Assembly (NCBI RefSeq): GCF_030814135.1
Contig: NZ_JAUSUQ010000005.1
Coordinates: 184,826 to 248,825 of the forward strand
DNA from: Caldalkalibacillus uzonensis
GTDB lineage: Bacteria; Bacillota; Bacilli; Caldalkalibacillales; Caldalkalibacillaceae
Length of the DNA stretch: 64,000 nucleotides
Direction: 5' to 3'
Part shown: positions 25,901 through 35,271 of the stretch, one piece after another
How positions within the stretch are numbered: the first letter of the stretch is position 1
Layout: every line of letters starts with the position of its first letter
Made by a program: the position numbers and the translations under genes
Notes under the pieces: generated by a model
Told to the model about the DNA's origin: nothing
Databases searched by the model: none
Seen by the model: the letters and a program-made list of their open reading frames with translations, nothing else

Positions 25901-27308
25901 AAGCCTGTGCTTGTCCATGTAGTGTTTTCAGCACAATAGGGATCTCTTCTTCATCAATGGTGCGGAAGTCAAGAATCAGGTGATCATCCATAATACGGCC
26001 CACCACTGGAAAAGGGGATGTACGCAGCCGTTTGCTAAAGGCGGAAATCGAACGGTCAACAGAAGACGTTAACTTGACACCCCAGGATGGGAGTGTGACC
26101 TCTGGCAATGTTCCGCCTCCTACCTCAGATTCAACTTGAATCAGTTCGGCGGTAAATATGGAACTGTCCACTTGATTAATAAATTGCTCCGCTTTAGCTT
26201 TGATTGACTCTTCAGCTTGCAAGATCATGCGCAAGGTGGGAATTTCCTCCTTGGCCTGTGCTGGGTTGAGATATGCCTTCAGCGTGGCATGCAGGGCTGC
26301 AAGAGTAAACTTGTCCACACGCAGAGAGCGCATCAGCTGATTTTTTTTCAGGCGCTTAATGTATTCGGCTTTGCCGGCGATAATCCCGGCCTGGGGCCCT
26401 CCCAAAAGCTTGTCTCCACTGAAGGAAACAAGATCTATCCCTTCCCGGAGCACATCCTGCACCGTCGGCTCGTTGCCGATCCCGTACGGGCGGAGATCAA
26501 AGAGTACACCGCTGCCCAAATCTTCAAAAACCGGCAGGTTGCGTTGGTGGGCCAGTTGAACCAGCTCGTGTCCCGGGACAGATGCAGTGAAGCCTTTAAT
26601 GACAAAATTGCTGGTATGCACTTTCATGATTAAGCCTGTCCGTTCACTAATGGCCCGTTCATAATCATACAGGTGAGTTTTGTTCGTGGTACCCACTTCT
26701 ACCAGATTGGCTCCGCTTTCACGCATGATCTCAAACACCCGGAAGGAACCTCCGATCTCAACCAATTCTCCTCTGGAGACAATGACTTCTTTATTGGTGG
26801 CCATCTCTTTTAAAACCAAATAAACAGCCGCTGCATTATTGTTACATACCAGAGCCGCTTCTGCACCAGTTAAGTGGCAGATCAATTTTTCCACAATGTC
26901 GTGCCGTGATCCCCGGGTCCCTTCCACTAAATTAAACTCTAAGCTGGAATAATAGGTGGCCACTTCCGTCAGAGCCCGCTGGGCTGCTTTGCTTAGTTTT
27001 GCCCGCCCCAAATTGGTATGCAGTACCACCCCGGTCCCGTTGATCACTGGTTTTAACGGAGAGTGGAGCAACTGTTTGATTTTCATTGCCAAGGTCTGTA
27101 TGATCTCTTGCTCTACGGAAAAGTCTGCTGGTCGTGTCTCTGTTAAGATTTTTTGCCGCACCTGTTCAACACTTTTCTGGCAAAGCTGTGTCAGTGTTTC
27201 TTGATCCAACACCTGACCTTCATTTAGCCGCTGAACATCAGGCAAGCTCAGCAGTTCATGAATGGCAGGAATTTGGCGCAACAGTTGTTGTTGAGTGGTT
27301 GTTAACAT
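25899..27308 (-). CDS. selA: L-seryl-tRNA(Sec) selenium transferase SelA
   Basis: 469 residues, the normal SelA length. The PLP-binding lysine lies in SFSGDKLLGGPQAGI (~292), preceded by NGTGVVLHTNLGRA (~89), YSSLEFNLVEGTRGSRH (~125) and NNNAAAVYLVL. SelA converts seryl-tRNA(Sec) to selenocysteyl-tRNA(Sec) with selenophosphate, so the organism probably makes at least one selenoprotein. The usual partner genes selB, selC and selD are not in the window, and downstream of selA there is only the sda unit. It is divergent from queF. Confidence 0.94.
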   Translation of the reverse strand: MLTTTQQQLLRQIPAIHELLSLPDVQRLNEGQVLDQETLTQLCQKSVEQVRQKILTETRPADFSVEQEIIQTLAMKIKQLLHSPLKPVINGTGVVLHTNLGRAKLSKAAQRALTEVATYYSSLEFNLVEGTRGSRHDIVEKLICHLTGAEAALVCNNNAAAVYLVLKEMATNKEVIVSRGELVEIGGSFRVFEIMRESGANLVEVGTTNKTHLYDYERAISERTGLIMKVHTSNFVIKGFTASVPGHELVQLAHQRNLPVFEDLGSGVLFDLRPYGIGNEPTVQDVLREGIDLVSFSGDKLLGGPQAGIIAGKAEYIKRLKKNQLMRSLRVDKFTLAALHATLKAYLNPAQAKEEIPTLRMILQAEESIKAKAEQFINQVDSSIFTAELIQVESEVGGGTLPEVTLPSWGVKLTSSVDRSISAFSKRLRTSPFPVVGRIMDDHLILDFRTIDEEEIPIVLKTLHGQAQA

Positions 27309-27469
27309 AGTATCCCCCTTCAGCTTGAAGTGGTATGATGTAAGGGATATCCCATTGTTTTAGATCCAATCTTTCCTGTCGTCGGTTATTATTATATAAT
27401 AATAAAAATGTAAAAGGAAAAAAGATAACTGCAAAACATAGATTTGCACCTGAGAAAGGATGATTGTCA

Positions 27470-27910
27470 ATGGGTAAGGAGCAGGTCAATCATAAAAAAT
27501 ACGAAAACATTCGTTTTGATATACAGGATGAGAGCGTCATTCTGGTTGACATTTTGGAAACGATTCCTTATGAATATGTGGGCAAGCGGACAGAGGTGAC
27601 CATTCCAACCAGTGAATTCACGTCGGTTTGTCCTTGGTCTGGGTTGCCAGATTTTGCCGAAATTGAAATTACGTACATTCCCAGAGAAACCTTGATTGAA
27701 ATGAAATCCCTGAAGTATTACCTCACTTCTTACCGCAATGTGGGGATTTACCAGGAGCATGCCACTCAGCGCATTTTACACGATTTGGTCAACGTATGTG
27801 ACCCGCTGATGATGAAGGTAGAAGCTCATTGGAATGCCCGCGGGGGATTAGGCACCCGCACGGTCGCCGAATATGTCGCTCCTGATGCAGAAGGAACAGA
27901 GCAGCAATAA
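27470..27910 (+). CDS. queF: NADPH-dependent 7-cyano-7-deazaguanine reductase QueF
   Basis: 146 residues from ATG 27470 (AAAGGA nine bases before; TTG 27464 is a less likely start). Unimodular QueF: catalytic Cys in FTSVCPWSGLPDFAEI (~45-60), the NADPH-binding ESLK-type stretch EMKSLKYYLTSYRN (~78) and HWNARGGLGT near the end. It reduces preQ0 to preQ1 in queuosine synthesis. The other queuosine genes are not next to it, and I could not identify a preQ1 riboswitch in the 160-base gap before it. Confidence 0.94.
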   Translation: MGKEQVNHKKYENIRFDIQDESVILVDILETIPYEYVGKRTEVTIPTSEFTSVCPWSGLPDFAEIEITYIPRETLIEMKSLKYYLTSYRNVGIYQEHATQRILHDLVNVCDPLMMKVEAHWNARGGLGTRTVAEYVAPDAEGTEQQ

Positions 27911-27921
27911 GGAGGGGAAGG

Positions 27922-28749
27922 ATGAACTCACAAGAGATTCGCCAAGCCCTGGAGAAGGAAAGCCAAAAGCGGGGGTGGCAAACCCGCTGGGACAGAGACA
28001 AGGAAAAGCTGGAGGTGCGCTTTGATGAAGCCCATGCTCCCTTTGAAGTCTCCATCCCCAGGGTGGTCAGTCGTATCAGACAGGAAAAAGCAGATCCACA
28101 GCAAGTGTTGAACGATATGATCCGTCAGATTCAAATTGTGGTGGAAGCAGCCAAACAACGGGAAACTTTGTCTTTGACAGGAAAAGATGAGTACGTTTAT
28201 CCTGTGATGCGCAGCACCTCTTTTCCAGTGGAAACATCGGACGGAAAAGCGCTTGTCTATGCTGAGCATACGGCTGAATCGCGGATTTTTTACGCCTTGG
28301 ATTTGGGTCAAAGTTATACGTTAATTGATACTGGACTGCTCGAAGAGGCGGGGTGGTCCCAGCAGGAACTAAAAGAAAAGGCGTTATTTAATCTGCGCGG
28401 TTTAACACAAGAGGCTAAGCTGGATGTGGTGGCCGGCAACCATTTTTACTTTATCAGCCCGGGTGACGGTTATGGTGCCAGCCGGATATTGAACCACTCC
28501 CTGCTCCAGATGTATGCGCAGAAGGCCAAAGGGGAATTTTGCCTGGCTATTCCCCATCAGGATGTGTTGGTGATGGCTGATATCCGCAATGATGACGGTT
28601 ATGACATTTTGCAGCAGTTGACACTTGCTTTTTACAGGCAGGGGGATATGCCAATCACGATGCTTCCTTTTCAGTATAAAGACGGTCAGATGGAACCCAT
28701 TTTCATTTTAGCTAAACGGAAACCGGTGAATGGAAAACGGAAAAAGTAA
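27922..28749 (+). CDS. DUF1444 family protein (YtpQ-like)
   Basis: 275 residues with the YPVMRSTSFPVET motif (~93) and the stretch NLRGLTQEAKLDV (~156) that mark the DUF1444/UPF0354 family, of which B. subtilis YtpQ is a member. The role is unknown. SD AGGAGGGGAAGG precedes ATG 27922, 11 bases after queF, so the two are probably co-transcribed. A hairpin with T-rich tail follows the stop. No signal peptide or membrane span is visible, so it should be cytoplasmic. Confidence 0.8.
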   Translation: MNSQEIRQALEKESQKRGWQTRWDRDKEKLEVRFDEAHAPFEVSIPRVVSRIRQEKADPQQVLNDMIRQIQIVVEAAKQRETLSLTGKDEYVYPVMRSTSFPVETSDGKALVYAEHTAESRIFYALDLGQSYTLIDTGLLEEAGWSQQELKEKALFNLRGLTQEAKLDVVAGNHFYFISPGDGYGASRILNHSLLQMYAQKAKGEFCLAIPHQDVLVMADIRNDDGYDILQQLTLAFYRQGDMPITMLPFQYKDGQMEPIFILAKRKPVNGKRKK

Positions 28750-28779
28750 GGCGGCCACTAAATGGCCGCCAATTTTATT
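28750..28779 (+). terminator. Terminator after the DUF1444 gene
   Basis: GGCGGCCA (28750-28757) pairs with TGGCCGCC (28763-28770) over a five-base loop, followed by AATTTTATT. Confidence 0.75.
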
Positions 28780-28847
28780 GCCAAGAATGTTTTGCTGTGT
28801 TTTTATCCAAACTAAAAAAGACACTAATAGGTTGGTGGTGAGGCAGG

Positions 28848-29456
28848 GTGTATGCTTATTTGAAAAGAATGGCCAAGTGGTATTTGGCTCTTCTGTTTAA
28901 GCTGGACATCGTAGGTCTGGAACATGTGCCGGAAAAAGGGGCAGTGATTGTGGCGGCCAATCATATCAGCAATCATGATCCTATTGTCATCGGTTATGCT
29001 TTGGAACGTCCCATTCATTTTCTGGCTAAGAAAGAGTTGTTTCGCTTTCAGTGGTCGGCCTGGCTCTTTCACAAGTTGCATGCCATCCCTGTTGACCGTC
29101 AAGGCGGCTCGGTGATTAGGGCTGTTCGCCGTGCTCTGGCTGTGCTTGAGCGTGCCGAAGTCTTTGGCATTTTTCCGGAAGGCACCCGGTGTAAGGAAGG
29201 GGAAGAGGTCAGGCCCAAAAAAGGAGTGGCTTTTTTTTCCTGTAAAACGGGAGCGCCTGTCCTTCCTGTTGCCATTATAAGAGGAAAAAGGCGTCTGAGA
29301 AGGCATCTGACTTTGAGGATCGGTCCGCCGATTGACATCAGCCGGTTTGACACACGGGATTACCAAGTATTGGCTGAAGCGATTATGAAAGAAATCCGAC
29401 AGTTAAAAGCTGAACAAGGAGCAGGTAAGCGGGCCTGGAAGCCTGAGCCCGTTTAA
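28848..29456 (+). CDS. plsC: 1-acyl-sn-glycerol-3-phosphate acyltransferase
   Basis: 202 residues from GTG 28848. It carries the acyltransferase motifs NHISNHDP (NHx4D-type, ~38), the substrate site IFPEGTRCKEGEEV (~107-120) and VLPVAIIRG (~142). PlsC acylates lysophosphatidate to phosphatidate at the membrane. Its size fits bacterial PlsC. It is a single gene between terminator-like hairpins, and the 189 bases after it hold no clear feature apart from AT-rich sequence leading to the SD of the next gene. Confidence 0.88.
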   Translation: MYAYLKRMAKWYLALLFKLDIVGLEHVPEKGAVIVAANHISNHDPIVIGYALERPIHFLAKKELFRFQWSAWLFHKLHAIPVDRQGGSVIRAVRRALAVLERAEVFGIFPEGTRCKEGEEVRPKKGVAFFSCKTGAPVLPVAIIRGKRRLRRHLTLRIGPPIDISRFDTRDYQVLAEAIMKEIRQLKAEQGAGKRAWKPEPV

Positions 29457-29645
29457 AGAGGAAGAGGGTGGTATTGTCCATATGCCTTTATTAATAAAAG
29501 TAAGGGAAATGATCAATCAAAATCTATCTTTTTTCATAGTATGAATGAAAAGAGAATGGTCAATTTGCTGCTTATCCAAATTAAGTGTTAAGAAAATTTA
29601 AAGATTCTCTTAAATGGAAGGTAGTCTCATTAAGGAGGTGCAACT

Positions 29646-30782
29646 GTGTTTCATTCCTTTCCATATCATCCTCCCAATCAAACGACCGTAGCTGTATTCG
29701 TTAAATCCTCAGTCATTAAGGCACTGAATGATCAGCGTGTAAAGGAACGGATTGACTTTCTTCGTCAGGCAAACCAGCAAGTAAGGACCAACTTATACTT
29801 TTTTGCGATGCCCGATGTAGATTTATTAAATAAACAGATCAAGGGAACATATTATGATGATCAATGTAAAATGTGGAAACAAAAGGTATTCCCTTTTCCA
29901 GTTGTTTTATATCAACGTCGGTCAAACGGTAAGAAGCAGGTTCAAGCATTTTTTCGGAGGTTAAGAGAAAATGGCGTCATCTTTTTAAATGCACAGGGCG
30001 ATTTTAACAAATGGGATGTCTATCAAAAATTAAGTAAAAACGAAGATATGAAAGAATATTTACCTACCACTGTCTCATTTACAGGGATAAATGATTTAAT
30101 GTATATGTTTGAGCATTTCGATAGGGTATATGTTAAACCACATGTAGGAAGATACAGTAGAAAAGTCATTCTTGTGGAAAATAATACAGGAGAGGGGTTT
30201 AAGTATAGTTACTATGGTAATAGCTTGAAGGGAGGTTCTGCAAAAACATTAGAAGAGTTGGATCAAAAATTACATCAAATATGTGGTAACAAAAAACTGC
30301 TCATTCAGCAAGCGATAGAAAGTCAATGGAGGCATGATGATCGGATCGTGGACTTCAGGTCCGAAGTTCAACGCAATGGGAACGGTGAGGTGGAGGTCGT
30401 CGCTACGTCTGTACGTGAAGCGGACAAGTGTGTACCTATAACCAGTACAAGAGCTAATACCAGTGTATACTCGCTGCAAACGTTCTTAACAGAATGCCTT
30501 CAATATTCGAAACAAGATAGATTCTTTTTGGAGAAGAAGATAGATGATTTTTTAATCAATGTTTTTTACCATATTGAACGTTTATACGGAAAATTTGGGG
30601 AATTGGGCATCGATTTTGTGATCGATCCTAACGGGAAGATGTTTCTGATCGAAGTCAATGCCAGATCCGCCAAACAATCGTTAATTCAGTCATATGACAA
30701 TCCTACAATCAAAAAAGCTTTTATCAATCCGTTGGAATATGCAAAATTTCTGCATTTAACAAGCTTCAATACGGAGGTGTAG
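29646..30782 (+). CDS. YheC/YheD-family ATP-grasp protein
   Basis: 378 residues from GTG 29646 with SD AAGGAGGTG (29633-29641). N-terminal part: FFAMPDVDLLNKQIKGTYYD and FPFPVVLYQRRSNG. The ATP-grasp core starts at FNKWDVYQKLSKNEDMKEYLP (~120) and has VYVKPHVGRYSRKV (~162), KLLIQQAIES (~217), DFRSEVQRNGNGEVEV (~238) and the metal-binding FGELGIDFVIDPNGKMFLIEVNA (~317). YheC/YheD proteins are tied to the spore coat in Bacillus; their ligase substrate is not known. It opens the lower-GC glycan island. Confidence 0.85.
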   Translation: MFHSFPYHPPNQTTVAVFVKSSVIKALNDQRVKERIDFLRQANQQVRTNLYFFAMPDVDLLNKQIKGTYYDDQCKMWKQKVFPFPVVLYQRRSNGKKQVQAFFRRLRENGVIFLNAQGDFNKWDVYQKLSKNEDMKEYLPTTVSFTGINDLMYMFEHFDRVYVKPHVGRYSRKVILVENNTGEGFKYSYYGNSLKGGSAKTLEELDQKLHQICGNKKLLIQQAIESQWRHDDRIVDFRSEVQRNGNGEVEVVATSVREADKCVPITSTRANTSVYSLQTFLTECLQYSKQDRFFLEKKIDDFLINVFYHIERLYGKFGELGIDFVIDPNGKMFLIEVNARSAKQSLIQSYDNPTIKKAFINPLEYAKFLHLTSFNTEV

Positions 30783-30813
30783 ATAAAAAATTCTTAACCA
30801 TCAAGAAAAAAAG

Positions 30814-31953
30814 ATGAAGATCGTCTTTGTTAGCCCTGGGAAATTTTCTGTTCCACCAGTCATCGGTACATCTGTGGAACATGATATTGAAATGGTGGGT
30901 AAGTCTTTATATCCCCATCATGTTGTGATTTATACACGTAAGTGTGAAGAATATCCGGTGTCTACTCAGGAGGGGCATGTTGAATACCGCCGTTTCACTT
31001 ACCATCATTGGCGAGATTATTTACAATTAGTGCTTGAAGATTTAAAGAGATTTCACCCAGATATTATCCAGGTGGAAAACCGTCCTCAATATATTTCAAT
31101 CATTAAAAACCATTTTCCTCATACACCTGTCGTTCTCAATATGCACTCGCTTACCTTCATATCTTCCAGACTGATTTCAACAGAAGAGGCCAATCATGCC
31201 ATGGGTCAGGTGGACGCATTGATTACAAATAGCCGCTTTCTTCAAAGAGAATATGAGGAACGATTTCCACAAGTAGAAGGAAAGACATACGGCATTCATT
31301 TAGGAATCGCCCCAGAACATTACCGTGCTGCAGAAAAGGCTAAACAGAAATTACGCAACCTAAAAAACATATATGGGATACAACAAGGCGATAGAGTGCT
31401 ACTTTTTGTTGGGCGTATCATCAAAGGGAAAGGTCTTCACCATCTGATTAACGCCATGCATCAAATACGGAATCGGCATGAAAGTGTAAAGTTACTTGTT
31501 GTCGGCAGCCCCAGGTATGGGCGTAACACATCCACACGTTATTTCCGCAGGATTAAAAAGGAAGCGAAACGATTAAAAGATTGTATCATATTCACCCAAT
31601 TTATAAAACCGGAAGACATGCCTTATATGTATCAGTTAGCCGATGTGGTGGTGACGCCATCGACCGGAAAAGAGGCATTATGTCGAGTGAATTTGGAAGC
31701 CATGGCCTCAAAGAAGCCGGTGGTGACAACTGATAGTGGTGGGATACCGGAAATCGTGATAGATAACGAAACTGGGTATGTTGTACCCATAGAAAATATA
31801 TCTGAACAGTTACCTCAAAAGATCAATAAGCTGCTACAGTCTAAAACGTTACGAAAGCGCTTTGGAGAAAATGGGCTGGCTCGTGTAAAGGATTTTACTT
31901 GGGAACAGACAGCCAAAGCATACGTTAACGTGTACCGGAAACTTATCAAATAA
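30814..31953 (+). CDS. Glycosyltransferase family 4, CotSA-like
   Basis: 379 residues of GT-B fold. The C-terminal nucleotide-sugar domain has LLFVGRIIKGKGLHHLINAM (~194), FIKPEDMPYMYQLADVVVTPS (~265) and the EX7E-like EALCRVNLEAMASKKPVVTT (~289), followed by GGIPEIVIDNETGYVVP. Layout and length match B. subtilis CotSA, a coat-associated glycosyltransferase. It should transfer a sugar onto a spore-surface glycan. The ATP-grasp gene before it ends 31 bases upstream and no clear SD separates them. A terminator follows. Confidence 0.85.
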   Translation: MKIVFVSPGKFSVPPVIGTSVEHDIEMVGKSLYPHHVVIYTRKCEEYPVSTQEGHVEYRRFTYHHWRDYLQLVLEDLKRFHPDIIQVENRPQYISIIKNHFPHTPVVLNMHSLTFISSRLISTEEANHAMGQVDALITNSRFLQREYEERFPQVEGKTYGIHLGIAPEHYRAAEKAKQKLRNLKNIYGIQQGDRVLLFVGRIIKGKGLHHLINAMHQIRNRHESVKLLVVGSPRYGRNTSTRYFRRIKKEAKRLKDCIIFTQFIKPEDMPYMYQLADVVVTPSTGKEALCRVNLEAMASKKPVVTTDSGGIPEIVIDNETGYVVPIENISEQLPQKINKLLQSKTLRKRFGENGLARVKDFTWEQTAKAYVNVYRKLIK

Positions 31954-31955
31954 TT

Positions 31956-31984
31956 AAAAGAGCCTTTCAATAAGGCTTTTTTTA
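31956..31984 (+). terminator. Terminator after the CotSA-like gene
   Basis: AGCCTT (31961-31966) pairs with AAGGCT (31972-31977), with AAAA before and TTTTTTT after. Confidence 0.8.
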
Positions 31985-32148
31985 TATGTAAATCTCACTT
32001 CTATTATCCTATCAAATGCCTCTTTTTATGAAACTCATGCTAGAGCCCAGAACATGTCCGTTTTTATTACCGTACAAATAGATTAACACGTTTAAGCGTG
32101 TGAAATTATTTTCAACAGATTAATGATGTTGGCAAAGAAGGGGTCTTG

Positions 32149-33435
32149 ATGAATAACATGTATCTTTCAGATCGTACTACAATTGCTGTTATTGGACTCG
32201 GTTATGTTGGTTTGCCGTTGGCCATGTTATTTGCGAAGAACGGATTCAAAGTCATAGGTTTTGACCGCGATTTACAAAAGCTCGCTTATTTACGACAAGG
32301 AAAAAGTTATATAGATGATGTTTCCGATAGCGAGGTTCACGATAACCTCAATAAAGGGACGTTCGAGGTAGCGGGACAATATGAGAAAGTCCGTCAGGTG
32401 AATGCATGTATTCTTTGTCTTCCAACTCCACTTAATGAACACAGAGCCCCGGATTTGAGTTATGTTCAAAGTGCGATCCGGGACATGTCAGCCCATGTTT
32501 CACCCGGACAGCTGATCGTATTGGAAAGTTCCACGTTCCCGGGTACGACAGAAGATGTTGTACGTCCCTTACTCGAAAAGAATGGTCATAAAGTAGGAGT
32601 TGATATTTATCTCGGTTACTCACCAGAACGTATTAATCCGGGTAATAAGGAGTATGATATCGCTGACATCCCCAAGGTGGTTAGTGGAGTGACTGATCAA
32701 TGTAAGGAGAGAGTCACTCAGTTATATGGCCAAGTATTTACGAAATTGGTACAAGTATCATCCCCAACAATTGCAGAAATGACAAAGATCTTAGAAAATG
32801 CACAACGGTTTGTCAATATTTCTCTGATGAATGAACTCGCCATTTGTTGTGAGCAGATGGGAATCGATATATGGGAGGTTATTGAGGCAGCAAAAACGAA
32901 ACCGTACGGTTTTACCCCATATTATCCGGGCCCGGGTATCGGCGGCCATTGCATACCGGTCGATCCCCTGTATTTCTTATGGAAAGCACGTCAGCATCAT
33001 CAAAATGTCAAAATGATCGAAACAGCAAAAGATGTCAATGATAAAATGCCTGACTATATCGTTCAACGTATTTTGAAACTGTTGATAAAACGGAACAATG
33101 ACATGCGTGACAGGCATGTGTTGCTTGTGGGCATGACCTATAAAAAGGATGTAACTGATGTCCGTGAATCGGTTTCGATTCCCATATTCGAAAAATTACT
33201 CAAGCAAAACATCATTGTATCCTATCATGATCCACTGGTTAAGCATGTGAACGTAGGCAATCAAACGTATACCAGCGTGGCCTTGACAAGGGGTCGACTG
33301 AAGAAGAGTGATTGTGTCGTGATTTTAACGGATCACAGTTTCCTGCCGTATGATGACATCATTCAATTTGCGCCGCTTGTATTTGATACAAGAAATGCGA
33401 TCAAGGAAACGTATGCGCATGTGATGCGGCTGTAG
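32149..33435 (+). CDS. UDP-N-acetylhexosamine 6-dehydrogenase (WbpA/WecC type)
   Basis: 428 residues from ATG 32149 (SD AAGGGG; TTG 32146 directly before it is less likely). UDP-sugar dehydrogenase family: N-terminal Rossmann VIGLGYVGLPLAMLFA (~13), LESSTFPGTTEDVV (~126), YSPERINPGNKEY (~160), and the catalytic Cys in GPGIGGHCIPVDPLYF (~260). The SPERxNPGN and CIPVDPxY patterns point to N-acetylated sugars, most like WbpA-type oxidation of UDP-GlcNAc to the uronic acid. With the 4-epimerase at 34.3 kb it would supply UDP-GalNAcA for the glycan. UDP-ManNAc dehydrogenase is the main alternative. Confidence 0.86.
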   Translation: MNNMYLSDRTTIAVIGLGYVGLPLAMLFAKNGFKVIGFDRDLQKLAYLRQGKSYIDDVSDSEVHDNLNKGTFEVAGQYEKVRQVNACILCLPTPLNEHRAPDLSYVQSAIRDMSAHVSPGQLIVLESSTFPGTTEDVVRPLLEKNGHKVGVDIYLGYSPERINPGNKEYDIADIPKVVSGVTDQCKERVTQLYGQVFTKLVQVSSPTIAEMTKILENAQRFVNISLMNELAICCEQMGIDIWEVIEAAKTKPYGFTPYYPGPGIGGHCIPVDPLYFLWKARQHHQNVKMIETAKDVNDKMPDYIVQRILKLLIKRNNDMRDRHVLLVGMTYKKDVTDVRESVSIPIFEKLLKQNIIVSYHDPLVKHVNVGNQTYTSVALTRGRLKKSDCVVILTDHSFLPYDDIIQFAPLVFDTRNAIKETYAHVMRL

Positions 33436-33476
33436 AGACCGGGGTAAACGAATGTGACCGGAAGGAAGGGATTAAT

Positions 33477-34274
33477 ATGGCTGATGAGGCCCTTTTTACA
33501 GTGGTCATTCCCGTATACAACCGAGAGAAGATGATCCGCAAGGCAATAAAAAGTGTGATTCGCCAAACGTACCCTTATTGGAAGCTGCTTATTATCGATG
33601 ATGCGTCGACGGACAGAACCATACAGCGCATTAGACCGTTTCAGAATGATAAACGAATTCAAGTGATTTCATTAAAAGAAAATGTCGGTCTGGCCAAAGT
33701 GTTAAATATCGCTCTCGAACAGGTGGACACTCCTTATTTCGTTCAACTAGACTCGGATGATTGGTTGGAGCCCTGTACGCTGGAGGAATTGGCCAAAGCA
33801 ATTAAAAAAGCAGATCCTCAAACAGCACTATTTTACGGAAACTGCAAATTTAGACGAAAGAAAAATGGAAAGTGGAAAGTAACGAAATATATTCGGCATC
33901 GTTCATTTACGGATAAATATGATTTTCTTCAATATTTAACATATTCCCCGGTACCACGCTGTTTTAGAACGGAGGCTTTGCGTGAGACAGGAGGATGGGA
34001 GACCGATGATCCCTATGAAGGGAGAATCATGTCTGATCGCCGCATATGCCTCAAACTCATCGAAAGATACCCGTTTTACTGGATTGATCAATATTTGTAT
34101 AACTGCCGCAGACATCGGGACCGACTTACGAATAAGGATTCCAAAGAACAAAGGAATGAATTGCGGAAAATGGTCATTGAGTATTATCTGAAAAAATGGG
34201 GAAACCACTACAGACCGGTATATACAAAGAAGTATGGATACTTGAAAATCAAACGTTTGGAGAAAGTGGAATAA
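33477..34274 (+). CDS. Glycosyltransferase family 2
   Basis: 265 residues of GT-A fold: VVIPVYNREKMIRKAIKSV (~10), IIDDASTDRT (~38), and the DxD-like PYFVQLDSDDW (~87). The N-terminal 120 residues are a standard GT2 donor-binding domain; the C-terminus is basic (RPVYTKKYGYLKIKRLEKVE). SD GGAAGGAAGG lies before ATG 33477, 41 bases after the dehydrogenase, so they share an operon. The sugar transferred is unknown. Confidence 0.86.
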   Translation: MADEALFTVVIPVYNREKMIRKAIKSVIRQTYPYWKLLIIDDASTDRTIQRIRPFQNDKRIQVISLKENVGLAKVLNIALEQVDTPYFVQLDSDDWLEPCTLEELAKAIKKADPQTALFYGNCKFRRKKNGKWKVTKYIRHRSFTDKYDFLQYLTYSPVPRCFRTEALRETGGWETDDPYEGRIMSDRRICLKLIERYPFYWIDQYLYNCRRHRDRLTNKDSKEQRNELRKMVIEYYLKKWGNHYRPVYTKKYGYLKIKRLEKVE

Positions 34275-34300
34275 ATAAACAAAAGAAGGGAGGGGATATT

Positions 34301-35236
34301 GTGACGGTTTATCTTGTCACCGGTGGAGCAGGGTTTATTGGCTCCCATATTGTTCATGCCTTAGTCCAACGAGGAAAAAGGGTACGTGTACTGGATGATT
34401 TATCGACTGGACATAAACATAATCTGCAAGATGTGCTGAGTGATATTGAACTGATTAAAGGCGATTTGACTGATGCCCGGACAGTTAACAAAGCCGTACA
34501 AGGCGTAGACGTGATTTTTCATCAGGGAGCTGTTCCTTCTGTCCCAAAATCGATAAAAAATCCGCTGCTGAGCAATGATGTCAATGTATCCGGCACAGTC
34601 CAACTGTTACACGCTGCTGTTAACAATGGCGTTGGACGGGTCATTTATGCTGCATCGTCATCGGTCTACGGAAATTCAAATGTATTACCGAAACGAGAAG
34701 ATATGCCAGCAAACCCATTATCTCCTTATGCTGTAAGCAAATATGCAGGTGAATTATATTGTAAAGTGTTCCATGACGTTTATGGTCTGGAAACGATATC
34801 GCTTCGCTACTTCAATGTGTTTGGACCAAAGCAGGATCCTCAGTCTGAGTATGCAGCTGTGATTCCTAAGTTTATTCAAACCATGATTCGTAACGGGTCC
34901 CCGACTATATTTGGTGATGGCACTCAGTCTCGAGACTTTACCTATATAGATAATGTTGTTTTGGCTAATCTTTTAGCCTCACAAGCGCCTCGGCTTCGAG
35001 GAGAAACGGTGAATATTGGTTGCGGCGAAAGCACAACGTTAAATCACTTAGTTCACATGATCAACACGATTTTAAATAAACAAATCACACCTCGCTATGC
35101 TGAAGAACGTCAAGGGGATGTCAAGCATTCATTGGCGGATTATCAACATGCCTATCAGATCATTGGTTATCAACCGATTATCTCTGTAGAAGAGGGACTG
35201 AAGCGGACAGTAGAGTGGTTCAAAGCGCAAGAATAA
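34301..35236 (+). CDS. NAD-dependent UDP-sugar 4-epimerase (WbpP/Gne-like)
   Basis: 311 residues from GTG 34301 (SD AAGGGAGGGG). The frame extends further upstream but into the preceding gene. Extended SDR: TGGAGFIGSHIV (~7), the catalytic SSS-VYGNS stretch (~121) and Tyr/Lys in YAVSKYAGE (~143), then LRYFNVFGPKQDPQSEYAAVIPKF typical of UDP-GlcNAc/UDP-GlcNAcA 4-epimerases. It inverts C4 of the sugar nucleotide. Paired with the nearby dehydrogenase, UDP-GalNAcA is a sensible product. Exact substrate is inference. Confidence 0.86.
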   Translation: MTVYLVTGGAGFIGSHIVHALVQRGKRVRVLDDLSTGHKHNLQDVLSDIELIKGDLTDARTVNKAVQGVDVIFHQGAVPSVPKSIKNPLLSNDVNVSGTVQLLHAAVNNGVGRVIYAASSSVYGNSNVLPKREDMPANPLSPYAVSKYAGELYCKVFHDVYGLETISLRYFNVFGPKQDPQSEYAAVIPKFIQTMIRNGSPTIFGDGTQSRDFTYIDNVVLANLLASQAPRLRGETVNIGCGESTTLNHLVHMINTILNKQITPRYAEERQGDVKHSLADYQHAYQIIGYQPIISVEEGLKRTVEWFKAQE

Positions 35237-35271
35237 GAGGCGCTTTGATTTACGGGAGGGCATGAGAAAAT

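Noticed and set aside
27309..27469. preQ1 riboswitch before queF
   Set aside because: The AT-rich gap has no clear C-rich stem followed by the A-rich tail and SD-overlap typical of preQ1-I; I could not support it.
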